64,000 bases of DNA, from contig NZ_NESD01000002.1 of the NCBI RefSeq assembly GCF_003063545.1, positions 496,001-560,000 on the forward strand. Direction: 5' to 3'. This document shows positions 8,735 to 16,081 of the stretch, in pieces (position 1 is the first letter of the stretch; each line of letters opens with the position of its first letter). The DNA comes from Limnohabitans sp. Jir61. GTDB lineage: Bacteria > Pseudomonadota > Gammaproteobacteria > Burkholderiales > Burkholderiaceae_C. The notes under the pieces are model-generated. The model ran no database searches. It was given only the letters and a program-made list of their open reading frames with translations, and was not told the DNA's origin. The translations under genes were made by a program, and so were the position numbers.

Positions 8735-9924
8735 CGCACCCCTTGCTTCAAAACCTCTCCACCAAACTGGCTGACATTGATGCCCAAGGTTTGCGTCGCA
8801 AGCGCCTCAGTGCCGAGTCACCTTGCCAACCGCATTTGGTGGTGGATGGCAAACCCCTGCTGGCGTTCAACAGCAACGACTACCTAGGCTTAGCGGCCCA
8901 CCCAAAAGTGGTGGAAGCGTTGAAAGAAGGTGCGTCGTTGTATGGCGCTGGCAGTGGTGCATCGCACCTCATCAGCGGGCATTTTCAGTCGCATGCGCGT
9001 TTGGAAGAAAAGCTGGCGTCCATGCTCTCGCCCCACCTTGAATCGGCACGCGCGCTTTACTTTTGCACAGGCTATATGGCCAACCTGGGCATCTTGAGCG
9101 CCTTGGCTGACAGTGCACAGGGTGACATCACTGTGTTCTCTGAGTCGCTTAACCATGCCTCGTTGATTGACGGCATTCGTCTTTCACGCAGCGCGGTGCA
9201 GCTTTACCCACACTGCGACACGCAGACCTTGAACGAGCAGCTCAAAGCTTGCACCAGCCAAACGAAAGTGGTGGTCACCGACAGTGTGTTCAGCATGGAC
9301 GGCGACATTGCCCCAGTGCGCGAGCTCTTGGCTTTGTGTGAGCAGCATGGCGCTTGGCTGGTGGTCGATGACGCCCATGGCTTTGGCGTGTTGGGTGACA
9401 CAGGCTGCGGTATTTTGGAGCACCTCAACCTGCGCTCGCCCAACCTCATCTACATGGGCACACTTGGCAAAGCTGCAGGCGTGGGCGGCGCGTTTGTGGC
9501 GGCGCACGACACCTTCATTGATTGGATGGTGCAACGCTCTCGCCCCTACATCTACACCACGGCAGCAGCGCCTGCATTGGCACACGCACTGCTGACCAGC
9601 CTGCGCATCATCATGGGTGACGAAGGCAAAGCGCGTCGCGCACACTTGAATGAGTTGATTCAGCAGTTCTCCACAGCGCCTATTCCCGAGGGCTGGTCAC
9701 GGTTGCCATCACGCACAGCCATTCAGCCCATCATCATTGGTAGCAATGCGGACGTGCTCAAAGCCTCAGCCGACTTGCAAACACAAGGCCTTTGGATCAC
9801 TGCCATTCGTGCGCCTACGGTGCCTGTGGGCACCGCGCGATTGCGCATCACACTGTCTGCAGCGCACACCACGGCTGATGTGGCGCAACTCGTCAAAGCG
9901 CTTGTCAGTGGAGGCCCAGCATGA
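8731..9924 (+). CDS. bioF: 8-amino-7-oxononanoate synthase
   Basis: PLP enzyme that condenses pimeloyl-ACP or pimeloyl-CoA with alanine to KAPA, the first ring-forming step of biotin synthesis. It is 397 residues, in the normal range. Recognisable parts are [24 protein letters not shown], the [12 protein letters not shown] aspartate motif that holds the PLP pyridine ring, and the PLP lysine (about K247) in [12 protein letters not shown]. It overlaps bioA at the front and bioD at the back by ATGA, so the three are probably translationally coupled. No bioC or bioH, which would make the pimelate thioester, is in the window. Confidence 0.96.
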   Translation: MTHPLLQNLSTKLADIDAQGLRRKRLSAESPCQPHLVVDGKPLLAFNSNDYLGLAAHPKVVEALKEGASLYGAGSGASHLISGHFQSHARLEEKLASMLSPHLESARALYFCTGYMANLGILSALADSAQGDITVFSESLNHASLIDGIRLSRSAVQLYPHCDTQTLNEQLKACTSQTKVVVTDSVFSMDGDIAPVRELLALCEQHGAWLVVDDAHGFGVLGDTGCGILEHLNLRSPNLIYMGTLGKAAGVGGAFVAAHDTFIDWMVQRSRPYIYTTAAAPALAHALLTSLRIIMGDEGKARRAHLNELIQQFSTAPIPEGWSRLPSRTAIQPIIIGSNADVLKASADLQTQGLWITAIRAPTVPVGTARLRITLSAAHTTADVAQLVKALVSGGPA

Positions 9925-10628
9925 GCGCGGCATCTCCACAGCTGCATGGCTTGCCGCCAGGTGCGTTTTCGTGCTTTGTCACAGGCACGGACACGGAAAT
10001 TGGCAAAACCTTGGTATCGGCTGCACTGCTGCACATCTTGGCACTACGCGGTGTACGCGTGGCTGCCATGAAACCCATTGCAGCCGGCGCTGAATGGCGC
10101 GATGGTGCATGGCACAACGACGATGCAGACATGCTGGCAGCCAGTGCCCATGTGCAGTTACCGCAAGCTATCACCACACCTTATTTGTTTCAAACACCTG
10201 CTGCACCTCACATAGCCGCCGAGCTCGAACACACAGCCATTGACCCTGCGCACATCTTGCATTGCTTTGACCAAGTGCGTGCGCAATCAGATGCCGTGGT
10301 GGTGGAAGGCGTGGGTGGTTTTCGTGTGCCGCTCACCCACACGTTTGACACCGCAGACTTGGCCCAGCAAATCGCGCTGCCTGTCGTGCTGGTGGTGGGC
10401 ATGCGCTTGGGCTGCATCAGTCAAGCCTTGCTTACGGTAGAAGCCATTCAAGCTCGCGGTCTCTCGCTCATGGGTTGGGTGGCCAATGTGGTGGATGCCA
10501 ACATGAGCCACGTGGATGCCAATATTCAAGCTTTGACGCAACGCATCAAAGCACCTATGCTGGGGCACATCCCTCGTTTGACAACCCCAAGTGCGGTGCA
10601 GGCTGCACGGTTTATCCATCATGACTAA
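9921..10628 (+). CDS. bioD: Dethiobiotin synthetase
   Basis: ATP-dependent carboxylase that closes the ureido ring of DAPA to dethiobiotin. The P-loop [10 protein letters not shown] is at residues 21-30, followed by [10 protein letters not shown], which binds substrate, and [11 protein letters not shown]. Length is 235 residues, as expected. It begins within the last codons of bioF and its own end overlaps the start of a Bug gene by eight bases, which extends the biotin transcript into a transport protein. Confidence 0.95.
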   Translation: MSAASPQLHGLPPGAFSCFVTGTDTEIGKTLVSAALLHILALRGVRVAAMKPIAAGAEWRDGAWHNDDADMLAASAHVQLPQAITTPYLFQTPAAPHIAAELEHTAIDPAHILHCFDQVRAQSDAVVVEGVGGFRVPLTHTFDTADLAQQIALPVVLVVGMRLGCISQALLTVEAIQARGLSLMGWVANVVDANMSHVDANIQALTQRIKAPMLGHIPRLTTPSAVQAARFIHHD

Positions 10629-11607
10629 CTTCAATCGACGCACCGCATTGCAAGGCATGGGCTGCACATTGGCCAGTGCCGTTTCGACTACCGTATTTGC
10701 CAGCACCAACGATAAATTTCCTAACAAAAGCATCACCCTGATTGCGCCTTGGCCGCCAGGTGGCGGCAGCGACGCGGTGATGCGCGCCTTTGCAGAAAGT
10801 GCAAGCCGCGCCCTGGGTGTGCAAGTGATCATCGATAACAAACCGGGCGCAGGCGGCACATTGGGGGCCACGGCCATGCTCAGCGCCAAGCCTGATGGCT
10901 ATACAGTGACCCAGTTGCCACTGGGGGTCTACCGTTTGCCGCACATGCAAAAAACGCCCTACAACCCCGTGAAGGATTTAACCCACATCGTAGGCCTGAC
11001 TGGATATACCTTTGGCATCGTTGCCAATGCGGACGTGCCATTCAAAACACTCAACGACATGGTGGCTTATGCCAAGGCCAATCCAGGCAAGTTGGAATAT
11101 GGCAGCACAGGCACGGGGACAACGCCGCATTTGGCTGTGGAAGAGTTTGCGAACAAGGCTGGTATCGAGCTCAATCACATTCCCTACAAGGGGTCTGCCG
11201 AGTTGATGCAAGCCATCTTGGGTGGGCAAATTCGCTTGATGTGCGCCATTCCTGAATACATGCCTTGGGTGAAAGAGGGCAAATTGCGTGTATTGGCCAC
11301 ACTGGGCCGCAGCAGAAGCAAGCTCACACCCGATGTGCCAACCGTCAAAGAGTGCGGATGGGACACCATCAGCGAGTCCCCGTTTGGCATTGGCGGCCCC
11401 AAGAACATGGACCCCACCATCGTTCGAGTGCTGCACGACGCCTTCAAGAAAACTTTGGATGACCCCAAGGTCTTAGAGACACTCGACAAATATGCTCAGC
11501 CCGTGATCTACATGAGCACTGAAGATTACACACGCTATGCCGTACAAACCTATGAGGCTGAAAAACTCAACATTGAACGACTTGGCATGACCCGAAAATC
11601 ACCGTGA
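10621..11607 (+). CDS. Bug-family solute-binding protein in the biotin operon
   Basis: Periplasmic binding protein of the Bug/TctC family, 328 residues. The ATG at 10621 lies inside the last eight bases of bioD, so expression is likely coupled to the biotin genes. The N-terminus [12 protein letters not shown] carries a twin-arginine pair before the hydrophobic stretch, so Tat export is possible, with a cleavage region near TVFA. Family motifs are [33 protein letters not shown] and [16 protein letters not shown]. The ligand is unknown. The context suggests a biotin precursor such as a dicarboxylate, but a chance merger of transcripts is possible. A terminator follows. Confidence 0.9.
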   Translation: MTNFNRRTALQGMGCTLASAVSTTVFASTNDKFPNKSITLIAPWPPGGGSDAVMRAFAESASRALGVQVIIDNKPGAGGTLGATAMLSAKPDGYTVTQLPLGVYRLPHMQKTPYNPVKDLTHIVGLTGYTFGIVANADVPFKTLNDMVAYAKANPGKLEYGSTGTGTTPHLAVEEFANKAGIELNHIPYKGSAELMQAILGGQIRLMCAIPEYMPWVKEGKLRVLATLGRSRSKLTPDVPTVKECGWDTISESPFGIGGPKNMDPTIVRVLHDAFKKTLDDPKVLETLDKYAQPVIYMSTEDYTRYAVQTYEAEKLNIERLGMTRKSP

Positions 11608-11644
11608 CCTAGGCGACAACGACAGTCATTGAATATCCATACGA

Positions 11645-11682
11645 AAAAACCTCCATCACGCATGAATGTGATGGAGGTTTTT
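11645..11682. terminator. Bidirectional terminator, Bug gene / ompW
   Basis: Perfect 15-base arms (11645-11659 and 11668-11682) around an 8-base loop, with A/T ends on both sides, so it can stop transcripts from both the Bug gene (+) and ompW (-). Confidence 0.88.
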
Positions 11683-11722
11683 GACTTTTAAATGCTTAGC
11701 TGGCTCTTAGCCAGCATCAGAA

Positions 11723-12307
11723 TTAAAAGCGGTAGCCAACGCCTACGCCGACCAATGTTGGATCAAGTTTGAGCGTGCCTGCCTTCGCGCCGCTTGCGTA
11801 CACATCTGATTGAATTTGGACTTTCTTCACATCGAAGTTGAAAGACAGTTGCTTCGTCAATGGCACGTCCACGCCAGCTTGCAATGCAAAGCCGTAGCTG
11901 TGGTTATCCAAACCATAAGTACCCAAGCTGACTTTCGTGATTTTTGTGAAATTCAGGCCAGCGCCCACATAGGGTGTGTAGCCAGAAAAATCTGTGAAGT
12001 GGTATTGCGCAGTCAGTGTGGGTGGCAAAGCTTTGAAAGTGCCCACGTCGCTCGCTGCAGCCACAACTTTCATTTGTTGTGGGACAGTCAAAATCAGCTC
12101 TGCAGACACGTTCTTGTTGAAGTAATAAGAAATATCCACTTCAGGAATTGCTTTGTTTTGTACGCCAAGTCCAGCAACGGGTGTCGCGTTGTTGTTTGTC
12201 ATATGCATGTTCACAGCACGAGCACGAACCAACCATGGGCTCTCTTGTGCAGCAACTTGACCAGCAACCAACATACCCACAGCAGCGGCGACGATAATTT
12301 TTTTCAT
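11723..12307 (-). CDS. ompW: OmpW family outer-membrane protein
   Basis: Small eight-stranded outer-membrane barrel, 194 residues, with a Sec signal peptide ending at VAAQ. OmpW marks are SPWLVRARAVNM after cleavage, PEVDISYYFNKNVSAELIL, the GYTPYVGAGLNFT segment and the barrel-closing C-terminal phenylalanine in GVGVGYRF. AAGGA stands eight bases before the ATG. Upstream are two FNR-type boxes (12380-12393 and 12412-12425); the nearer is positioned as a class II activator site, which agrees with the oxygen-dependent control of ompW known in enterobacteria. It is the last of three outer-membrane genes, each with its own terminator. Confidence 0.9.
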   Translation of the reverse strand: MKKIIVAAAVGMLVAGQVAAQESPWLVRARAVNMHMTNNNATPVAGLGVQNKAIPEVDISYYFNKNVSAELILTVPQQMKVVAAASDVGTFKALPPTLTAQYHFTDFSGYTPYVGAGLNFTKITKVSLGTYGLDNHSYGFALQAGVDVPLTKQLSFNFDVKKVQIQSDVYASGAKAGTLKLDPTLVGVGVGYRF

Positions 12308-12351
12308 GATGTATTTCCTTAGCGTGACTCGGGTCTATTCCCGTGCTATTG

Positions 12352-12357
12352 ATTTCA
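12352..12357 (-). promoter_or_regulatory. Candidate -10 box of ompW
   Basis: TGAAAT (four of six matches to TATAAT) read on the minus strand. A start near 12345 would put the centre of the FNR box at -41.5, the usual spacing for class II FNR activation. Confidence 0.45.
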
Positions 12358-12379
12358 CTGCAACCCCGCACACCAAGGC

Positions 12380-12393
12380 TTGATGCACATCAA
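12380..12393 (-). promoter_or_regulatory. FNR/ANR box, perfect palindrome
   Basis: Exact match to the FNR consensus TTGAT-N4-ATCAA, about 80 bases before the ompW start codon. A second, one-mismatch copy lies 32 bases further upstream. FNR activates under low oxygen; no fnr gene is in the window. Confidence 0.75.
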
Positions 12394-12411
12394 ACCATCT
12401 GCCAGCATCTA

Positions 12412-12425
12412 TTGATGCAAGTCAA
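12412..12425 (-). promoter_or_regulatory. Second FNR-type box
   Basis: On the plus strand TTGAT-N4-GTCAA, one mismatch from consensus. Its centre is 32 bases, about three helical turns, from the first box. Confidence 0.6.
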
Positions 12426-12444
12426 CATCTCAACATCCATAAGA

Positions 12445-12476
12445 AAACCCCACCACTCTTTCGAGTGGTGGGGTTT
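12445..12476 (-). terminator. Terminator after OmpW-like gene
   Basis: Perfect 14-base arms around a four-base loop, then a U-rich tail on the minus strand. The stem shares CCCCACCACT with the porin terminator at 13254-13287. Confidence 0.85.
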
Positions 12477-12514
12477 GAACTTTTAATCCTTAACTGACTT
12501 AGCCAGCGCGAGAA

Positions 12515-13219
12515 TTAGAAGCGGTAACCGATACGGATAATGTAATCTGTTGTATTAAGTTTCACTGCACCTGTTGTAGTTCCGCCTTGGTATGGACCCA
12601 AAGTTTTTCCAACAAATGTTGCATCTGTTTTAACAGGGATGTAGGACACAGAGCCATTGATGCTCCACTTGTCATCAATGTTGTAAACAGCACCAGCGTT
12701 ATAGACAGGAGCCCATGACGAACTGAAATTGGCAGATGTTCCACCTAAAATTGTCACAGTACCACCATCATTTAATGTTGAGACATTGTGGAATGAGACT
12801 CGGGAGATACCAAAACCCAAGTATGGGCGCCACTTATCTTGTGGCGTTGCGTAAAAATACTTAGCTACTGCAGTCGGGGTCCAGATTTTCATCTTGGCTG
12901 CGTCGGGATGGCCTGTACCGTTGGCGGTTAAAGTTTGTGAGAACTCGGCAGGTATGCCAAGTGTAAATTCACCACCAATATTATCTGTGTACATGTGCAA
13001 CAGGCCAATTGACACAGTGGCTTTTGCGCCGACATCGGCAGTTGTGCCCGGCAAGATAGCACCCATATTGCCCGTAGTACTCAAAGCTCCAACATCCGCA
13101 CGTGGGCTAATATAAGCCAAGCCAAGCCCGACAATGTTGTCCCCAGCCTTCTGTGCAAATGCGCCTGTTGCAGCAACCAAAGCAGCGCAAGCCAAAACGA
13201 TTTTTGTCATTGATGTCAT
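12515..13219 (-). CDS. OmpW-like outer-membrane protein (paralogue)
   Basis: Outer-membrane barrel of 234 residues related to OmpW. The Sec signal peptide (cleaved after GAFA) closely resembles that of the neighbouring porin (compare AALVAATGAFAQ with AALAAATGAMAQ). The body has GLGLAYISPRADVG, PTAVAKYFY, WRPYLGFGISRVSF and a C-terminal IIRIGYRF. I chose the ATG at 13219 because GGAG lies six bases upstream; a TTG at 13231 would swallow that site. The porin terminator ends only about 35 bases before this start, so the gene may depend on read-through. Substrate unknown. Confidence 0.83.
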   Translation of the reverse strand: MTSMTKIVLACAALVAATGAFAQKAGDNIVGLGLAYISPRADVGALSTTGNMGAILPGTTADVGAKATVSIGLLHMYTDNIGGEFTLGIPAEFSQTLTANGTGHPDAAKMKIWTPTAVAKYFYATPQDKWRPYLGFGISRVSFHNVSTLNDGGTVTILGGTSANFSSSWAPVYNAGAVYNIDDKWSINGSVSYIPVKTDATFVGKTLGPYQGGTTTGAVKLNTTDYIIRIGYRF

Positions 13220-13253
13220 ATTTGTCTCCAATATATTGATCTTTTAAATTGAA

Positions 13254-13287
13254 AAAGCCCCACCACTTTTGCAAGGGATGGGGCTTT
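13254..13287 (-). terminator. Terminator after the porin gene
   Basis: Nine-base outer stem (13254-13262 with 13279-13287) with an imperfect inner stem, followed on the minus strand by U-rich sequence. Confidence 0.75.
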
Positions 13288-13330
13288 GGGTCTTTTTAAT
13301 ATCCTTAACTAGCTTACGCTAGCGTGGGAA

Positions 13331-14557
13331 TTAGAAAGAGTGGCGAACGCCAACACCGTATTGGTATTGTTGTGCGTCAGCGGCACTGTTAGTGGTAGCT
13401 TGAGCTGTGTATTTAGTCTTGACATACAAAGCGTACACGTTTGTGCGCTTGCTCAATTCTTTAACCACGATCAAGTCATAAGCAGAGGTCTTGTATGCAT
13501 CTGCACCACCTTGGCTCAACATGCCGGTTGCATAACCGCCCATCACGTTCACACCAGCAGCAACTGGAACTGCAACTGAGTACAAGGTTTGACCAGATTT
13601 AATGTCCTTGGCTGTTGAAGCTAAAGCATTGGTTTCGTAAGTACCACGGTTGACACCGAAATTAGCGAATCCAGCATTGTATTGAGCACCAGCAACGCGG
13701 TTTGTGATGTTCATCAATGTGCCTGCAGCCAGTGCTGTTGCGCCAACGCGGTCGTTCCCGCCGCCCAACACGTCAACCAACATTGTTTGACCGCCAGTTG
13801 CTGCGATAGCGCCAACGCTTTCGTACTTCGTTTGAGCGATACCAGCTTTCAATGGACCGTTCACGTAATCAACAGCCAAAGAGTTGGCGCTGTTTGTTTT
13901 TGAAGTACCCGCAACTGTAGAGTCACCAGTAACTGCCTTACCTTCGTTACGGATTGCACGCAGAGTTACACCGCTAAATGTTGGAGACACATAACCGATA
14001 GCGTTAGCCAAGCGAGGTTGACCGCCTGTGTAACCGTACTTCAACAAGTTAGAAGCGCCAACCACGTTGTTGGTGCCGCCAGTAGCAGAAGAACCAGCAA
14101 CTGCGCCAGATGTCGCATCGTGCAATGCGTACTGTGTACCAACGTTAACTGTACCCAAAGTGTTCTTTGACAAGCTCAAGAAACCTTGACGCACGTTAGC
14201 CAAGCCAGCTTGACCGATTGCGCTTTCCTTAGTCAGGGCGTCAGCGTTGGCATCGTTAGCGGTATTAGCGGTACCAATACCTGTCAAGTTAACGCCGTAT
14301 TCGATCACGAAACCTGCATTCAAACCGTTGCCGAGGTCTTCCTTGCCGCGGAAACCGATACGTGAACCGTTCAGGTTACCAGAACCGTTAGCAGAGTTAG
14401 CACCAGCGCCAACAGAAGTTTGAGTGATTTTAGCTGTGCCATCAGACACGATTTTGTTATAGCCCATGTCGATGATGCCATAGAGCTCAACGCTAGATTG
14501 AGCCATTGCGCCAGTAGCGGCGGCGAGTGCTGCGATAGCAACGAGGGTTTTTTTCAT
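13331..14557 (-). CDS. Gram-negative trimeric porin (Omp32-like)
   Basis: General porin of the Burkholderiales Porin_4 family, 408 residues, expected as a 16-stranded trimeric channel. It starts with signal peptide MKKTLVAIAALAAATGAMAQ, then SSVELYGIIDMGY, the typical first strand. LNGSRIGFRGKEDLGNGLNA is the next family signature, and the protein ends YQYGVGVRHSF with the terminal phenylalanine needed for outer-membrane assembly. Start at 14557 follows GGAG at nine bases; the longer frame to 14608 lacks support. The codon use looks smooth, as in highly expressed genes. The upstream region holds a long palindrome (14686-14711). Confidence 0.93.
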   Translation of the reverse strand: MKKTLVAIAALAAATGAMAQSSVELYGIIDMGYNKIVSDGTAKITQTSVGAGANSANGSGNLNGSRIGFRGKEDLGNGLNAGFVIEYGVNLTGIGTANTANDANADALTKESAIGQAGLANVRQGFLSLSKNTLGTVNVGTQYALHDATSGAVAGSSATGGTNNVVGASNLLKYGYTGGQPRLANAIGYVSPTFSGVTLRAIRNEGKAVTGDSTVAGTSKTNSANSLAVDYVNGPLKAGIAQTKYESVGAIAATGGQTMLVDVLGGGNDRVGATALAAGTLMNITNRVAGAQYNAGFANFGVNRGTYETNALASTAKDIKSGQTLYSVAVPVAAGVNVMGGYATGMLSQGGADAYKTSAYDLIVVKELSKRTNVYALYVKTKYTAQATTNSAADAQQYQYGVGVRHSF

Positions 14558-14685
14558 TTCAAGGTTCTCCAAGGTTTGAACAGGGGCTTTTGGTTTACCC
14601 AAAGCCAACCTCCGTTTTCGGGAAGTTGGGTGTATTGAAACAGAGGCTTGTGCAATGTTCTATGACAAGCCTTAAAAATAGGGGT

Positions 14686-14711
14686 TTTGTGTTGCACCCT
14701 TGCAACACAAA
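14686..14711. promoter_or_regulatory. Operator-like palindrome between porin and coq7
   Basis: Perfect 10-base arms (TTTGTGTTGC and its complement) with a 6-base spacer, in the divergent region between porin and coq7. It lies 129 bases before the porin start. The shape fits a dimeric regulator site; the protein is unknown. Confidence 0.45.
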
Positions 14712-14768
14712 TGCCTCAAACCCATCGCAAACCCTCAGAAATCGAGGATTTCCACAAAGACACAAAGT

Positions 14769-14782
14769 CTGACCTAGGTCAG
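14769..14782. promoter_or_regulatory. 14-bp perfect palindrome upstream of coq7
   Basis: CTGACCTAGGTCAG, 37 bases before the coq7 start. It may be a small operator; no regulator is assigned. Confidence 0.3.
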
Positions 14783-14818
14783 CACGGCCCGTGGGCTGGA
14801 GAACTTAAACTGCACGTC

Positions 14819-15448
14819 ATGGATGCCCTACTTACCGCCGCCGACAGCGCCTTGCGCACCGTCTTTGCCCGCCACCACGCCAATCGGCCCACCCCCATGT
14901 GGGCGGCCGAGGTACCCACGCCTGCCCCACTGACCGAAAGCCAAAAGGCCGAAGCCGCAGCCCTGATGCGCGTGAACCATGTGGGTGAGGTGTGCGCCCA
15001 AGCGCTTTACACCGCGCAGGCTTTAGCCACAAAGAACGACGCATTGCGCCAGCACCTGACCACGGCCTGTAACGAAGAAACCGACCACTTGGCTTGGTGC
15101 GAGCAGCGCCTGCACGAGCTAGGCGGGCGCACCAGCTTGCTCAACCCACTTTGGTACGCAGGCTCGTTTGCGATTGGCTACGCAGCCGCCAAGCTGGGCG
15201 GCGACCGAATGAGCCTAGGTTTTGTGGTGGAGACCGAGCGTCAGGTCGAAGCACACTTAGAAAGCCACCTAGGCCTGTTGCCCGCAAACGATGGCCCCAG
15301 CCGCGCCATCGTGGCTCAAATGAAAACCGATGAAGCGCAGCACGCCAAAGAGGCGTTGGCTGCGGGTGCGGCTGAGCTGCCTGCGCCCTTCAAGGCCATG
15401 ATGCAAGTAGCCGCCAAGGTCATGACCACCGTGGCGCACCGCATCTAA
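14819..15448 (+). CDS. coq7: Demethoxyubiquinone hydroxylase Coq7
   Basis: Di-iron monooxygenase that hydroxylates the ring late in ubiquinone synthesis. It is 209 residues, a ferritin-like four-helix bundle. Iron ligands are visible in [37 protein letters not shown] and [12 protein letters not shown]. The ATG at 14819 starts [17 protein letters not shown], which matches the family N-terminus; the open frame extends to 14687, but the added 44 residues look non-coding. GGAG lies about 16 bases upstream, which is farther than ideal. The gene stands alone between the porin and osmC. Confidence 0.93.
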   Translation: MDALLTAADSALRTVFARHHANRPTPMWAAEVPTPAPLTESQKAEAAALMRVNHVGEVCAQALYTAQALATKNDALRQHLTTACNEETDHLAWCEQRLHELGGRTSLLNPLWYAGSFAIGYAAAKLGGDRMSLGFVVETERQVEAHLESHLGLLPANDGPSRAIVAQMKTDEAQHAKEALAAGAAELPAPFKAMMQVAAKVMTTVAHRI

Positions 15449-15465
15449 ACCTTGCTTTAAGTCTG

Positions 15466-15915
15466 TTAAGCCTCGACCAACTCAAAGCTGGTGGTGATTT
15501 CAGCAGTTTTGCCCAGCATGATGCTCGCCGAGCAGTATTTGTCATGACTCATGGCAATGGCACGCTCTACCGCGCTGGCTGGCACGCCTTGGCCCGTCAC
15601 GGTGAAATGCATATTGATCTTGGTGAACACCTTGGGGTCTTCGGTGGCGCGTTCGCTGACGATCTTCACGCTGCAGCCTTGCACGTTGTGACGGCCGCGC
15701 TTCAAGATGAGCACCACGTCATACGCGGTGCAGCCGCCGGTTCCTGCCAATAGCAACTCCATCGGACGTGGCGCTAAGTTTTGACCGCCGTTCTCGGGCT
15801 TGGCGGCATCGGGTGCGCCGTCCATCGCCACCACATGGCCGCTGCCTGTTTCTGCAATAAAGCCCATGCCTGAGCGGGTGCCAGAGTTACCAGTCCAGCT
15901 GACGGTGCATTCCAT
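15466..15915 (-). CDS. OsmC family protein
   Basis: Thiol-dependent peroxidase-like protein, 149 residues, cytosolic. The two redox cysteines of the family are present: C62 in GTGGCTAYDVV and C128 in HDKYCSASIML. The subgroup resembles the YhfA branch rather than Ohr. The ATG at 15915 has GGAG at six bases; the upstream extension runs into the ilvA leader. It is convergent with coq7 (18 bases between stop codons) and divergent from ilvA. Confidence 0.9.
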   Translation of the reverse strand: MECTVSWTGNSGTRSGMGFIAETGSGHVVAMDGAPDAAKPENGGQNLAPRPMELLLAGTGGCTAYDVVLILKRGRHNVQGCSVKIVSERATEDPKVFTKINMHFTVTGQGVPASAVERAIAMSHDKYCSASIMLGKTAEITTSFELVEA

Positions 15916-15957
15916 GTTGATCTCCAAATAATTTCTAGTGCAATTGTCTGCGAAATG

Positions 15958-15985
15958 TTGCGCCGCAACAAAAATTGCATACACT
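15958..15985 (+). promoter_or_regulatory. Candidate ilvA promoter
   Basis: TTGCGC (15958-15963) and TACACT (15980-15985) with a 16-base spacer. A start near 15992 would give a leader of about 90 nt containing the terminator at 16023-16052. Confidence 0.4.
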
Positions 15986-16022
15986 AGGGGCTTGTCTCCT
16001 CCACCCTCAAAAGTGGATTCAG

Positions 16023-16052
16023 CCCCAAGTTGCAAAACTTGGGGTTTTTTTT
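16023..16052 (+). terminator. Intrinsic terminator in the ilvA leader
   Basis: Nine-base perfect stem CCCCAAGTT/AACTTGGGG with GCAA loop, then eight T on the plus strand only. It lies 29 bases before the ilvA ATG, so transcripts entering from 15992 would be stopped before the gene unless terminator formation is prevented. Confidence 0.8.
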
Positions 16053-16081
16053 CGCCATTTCGCATAAGAGACAATCACCCC

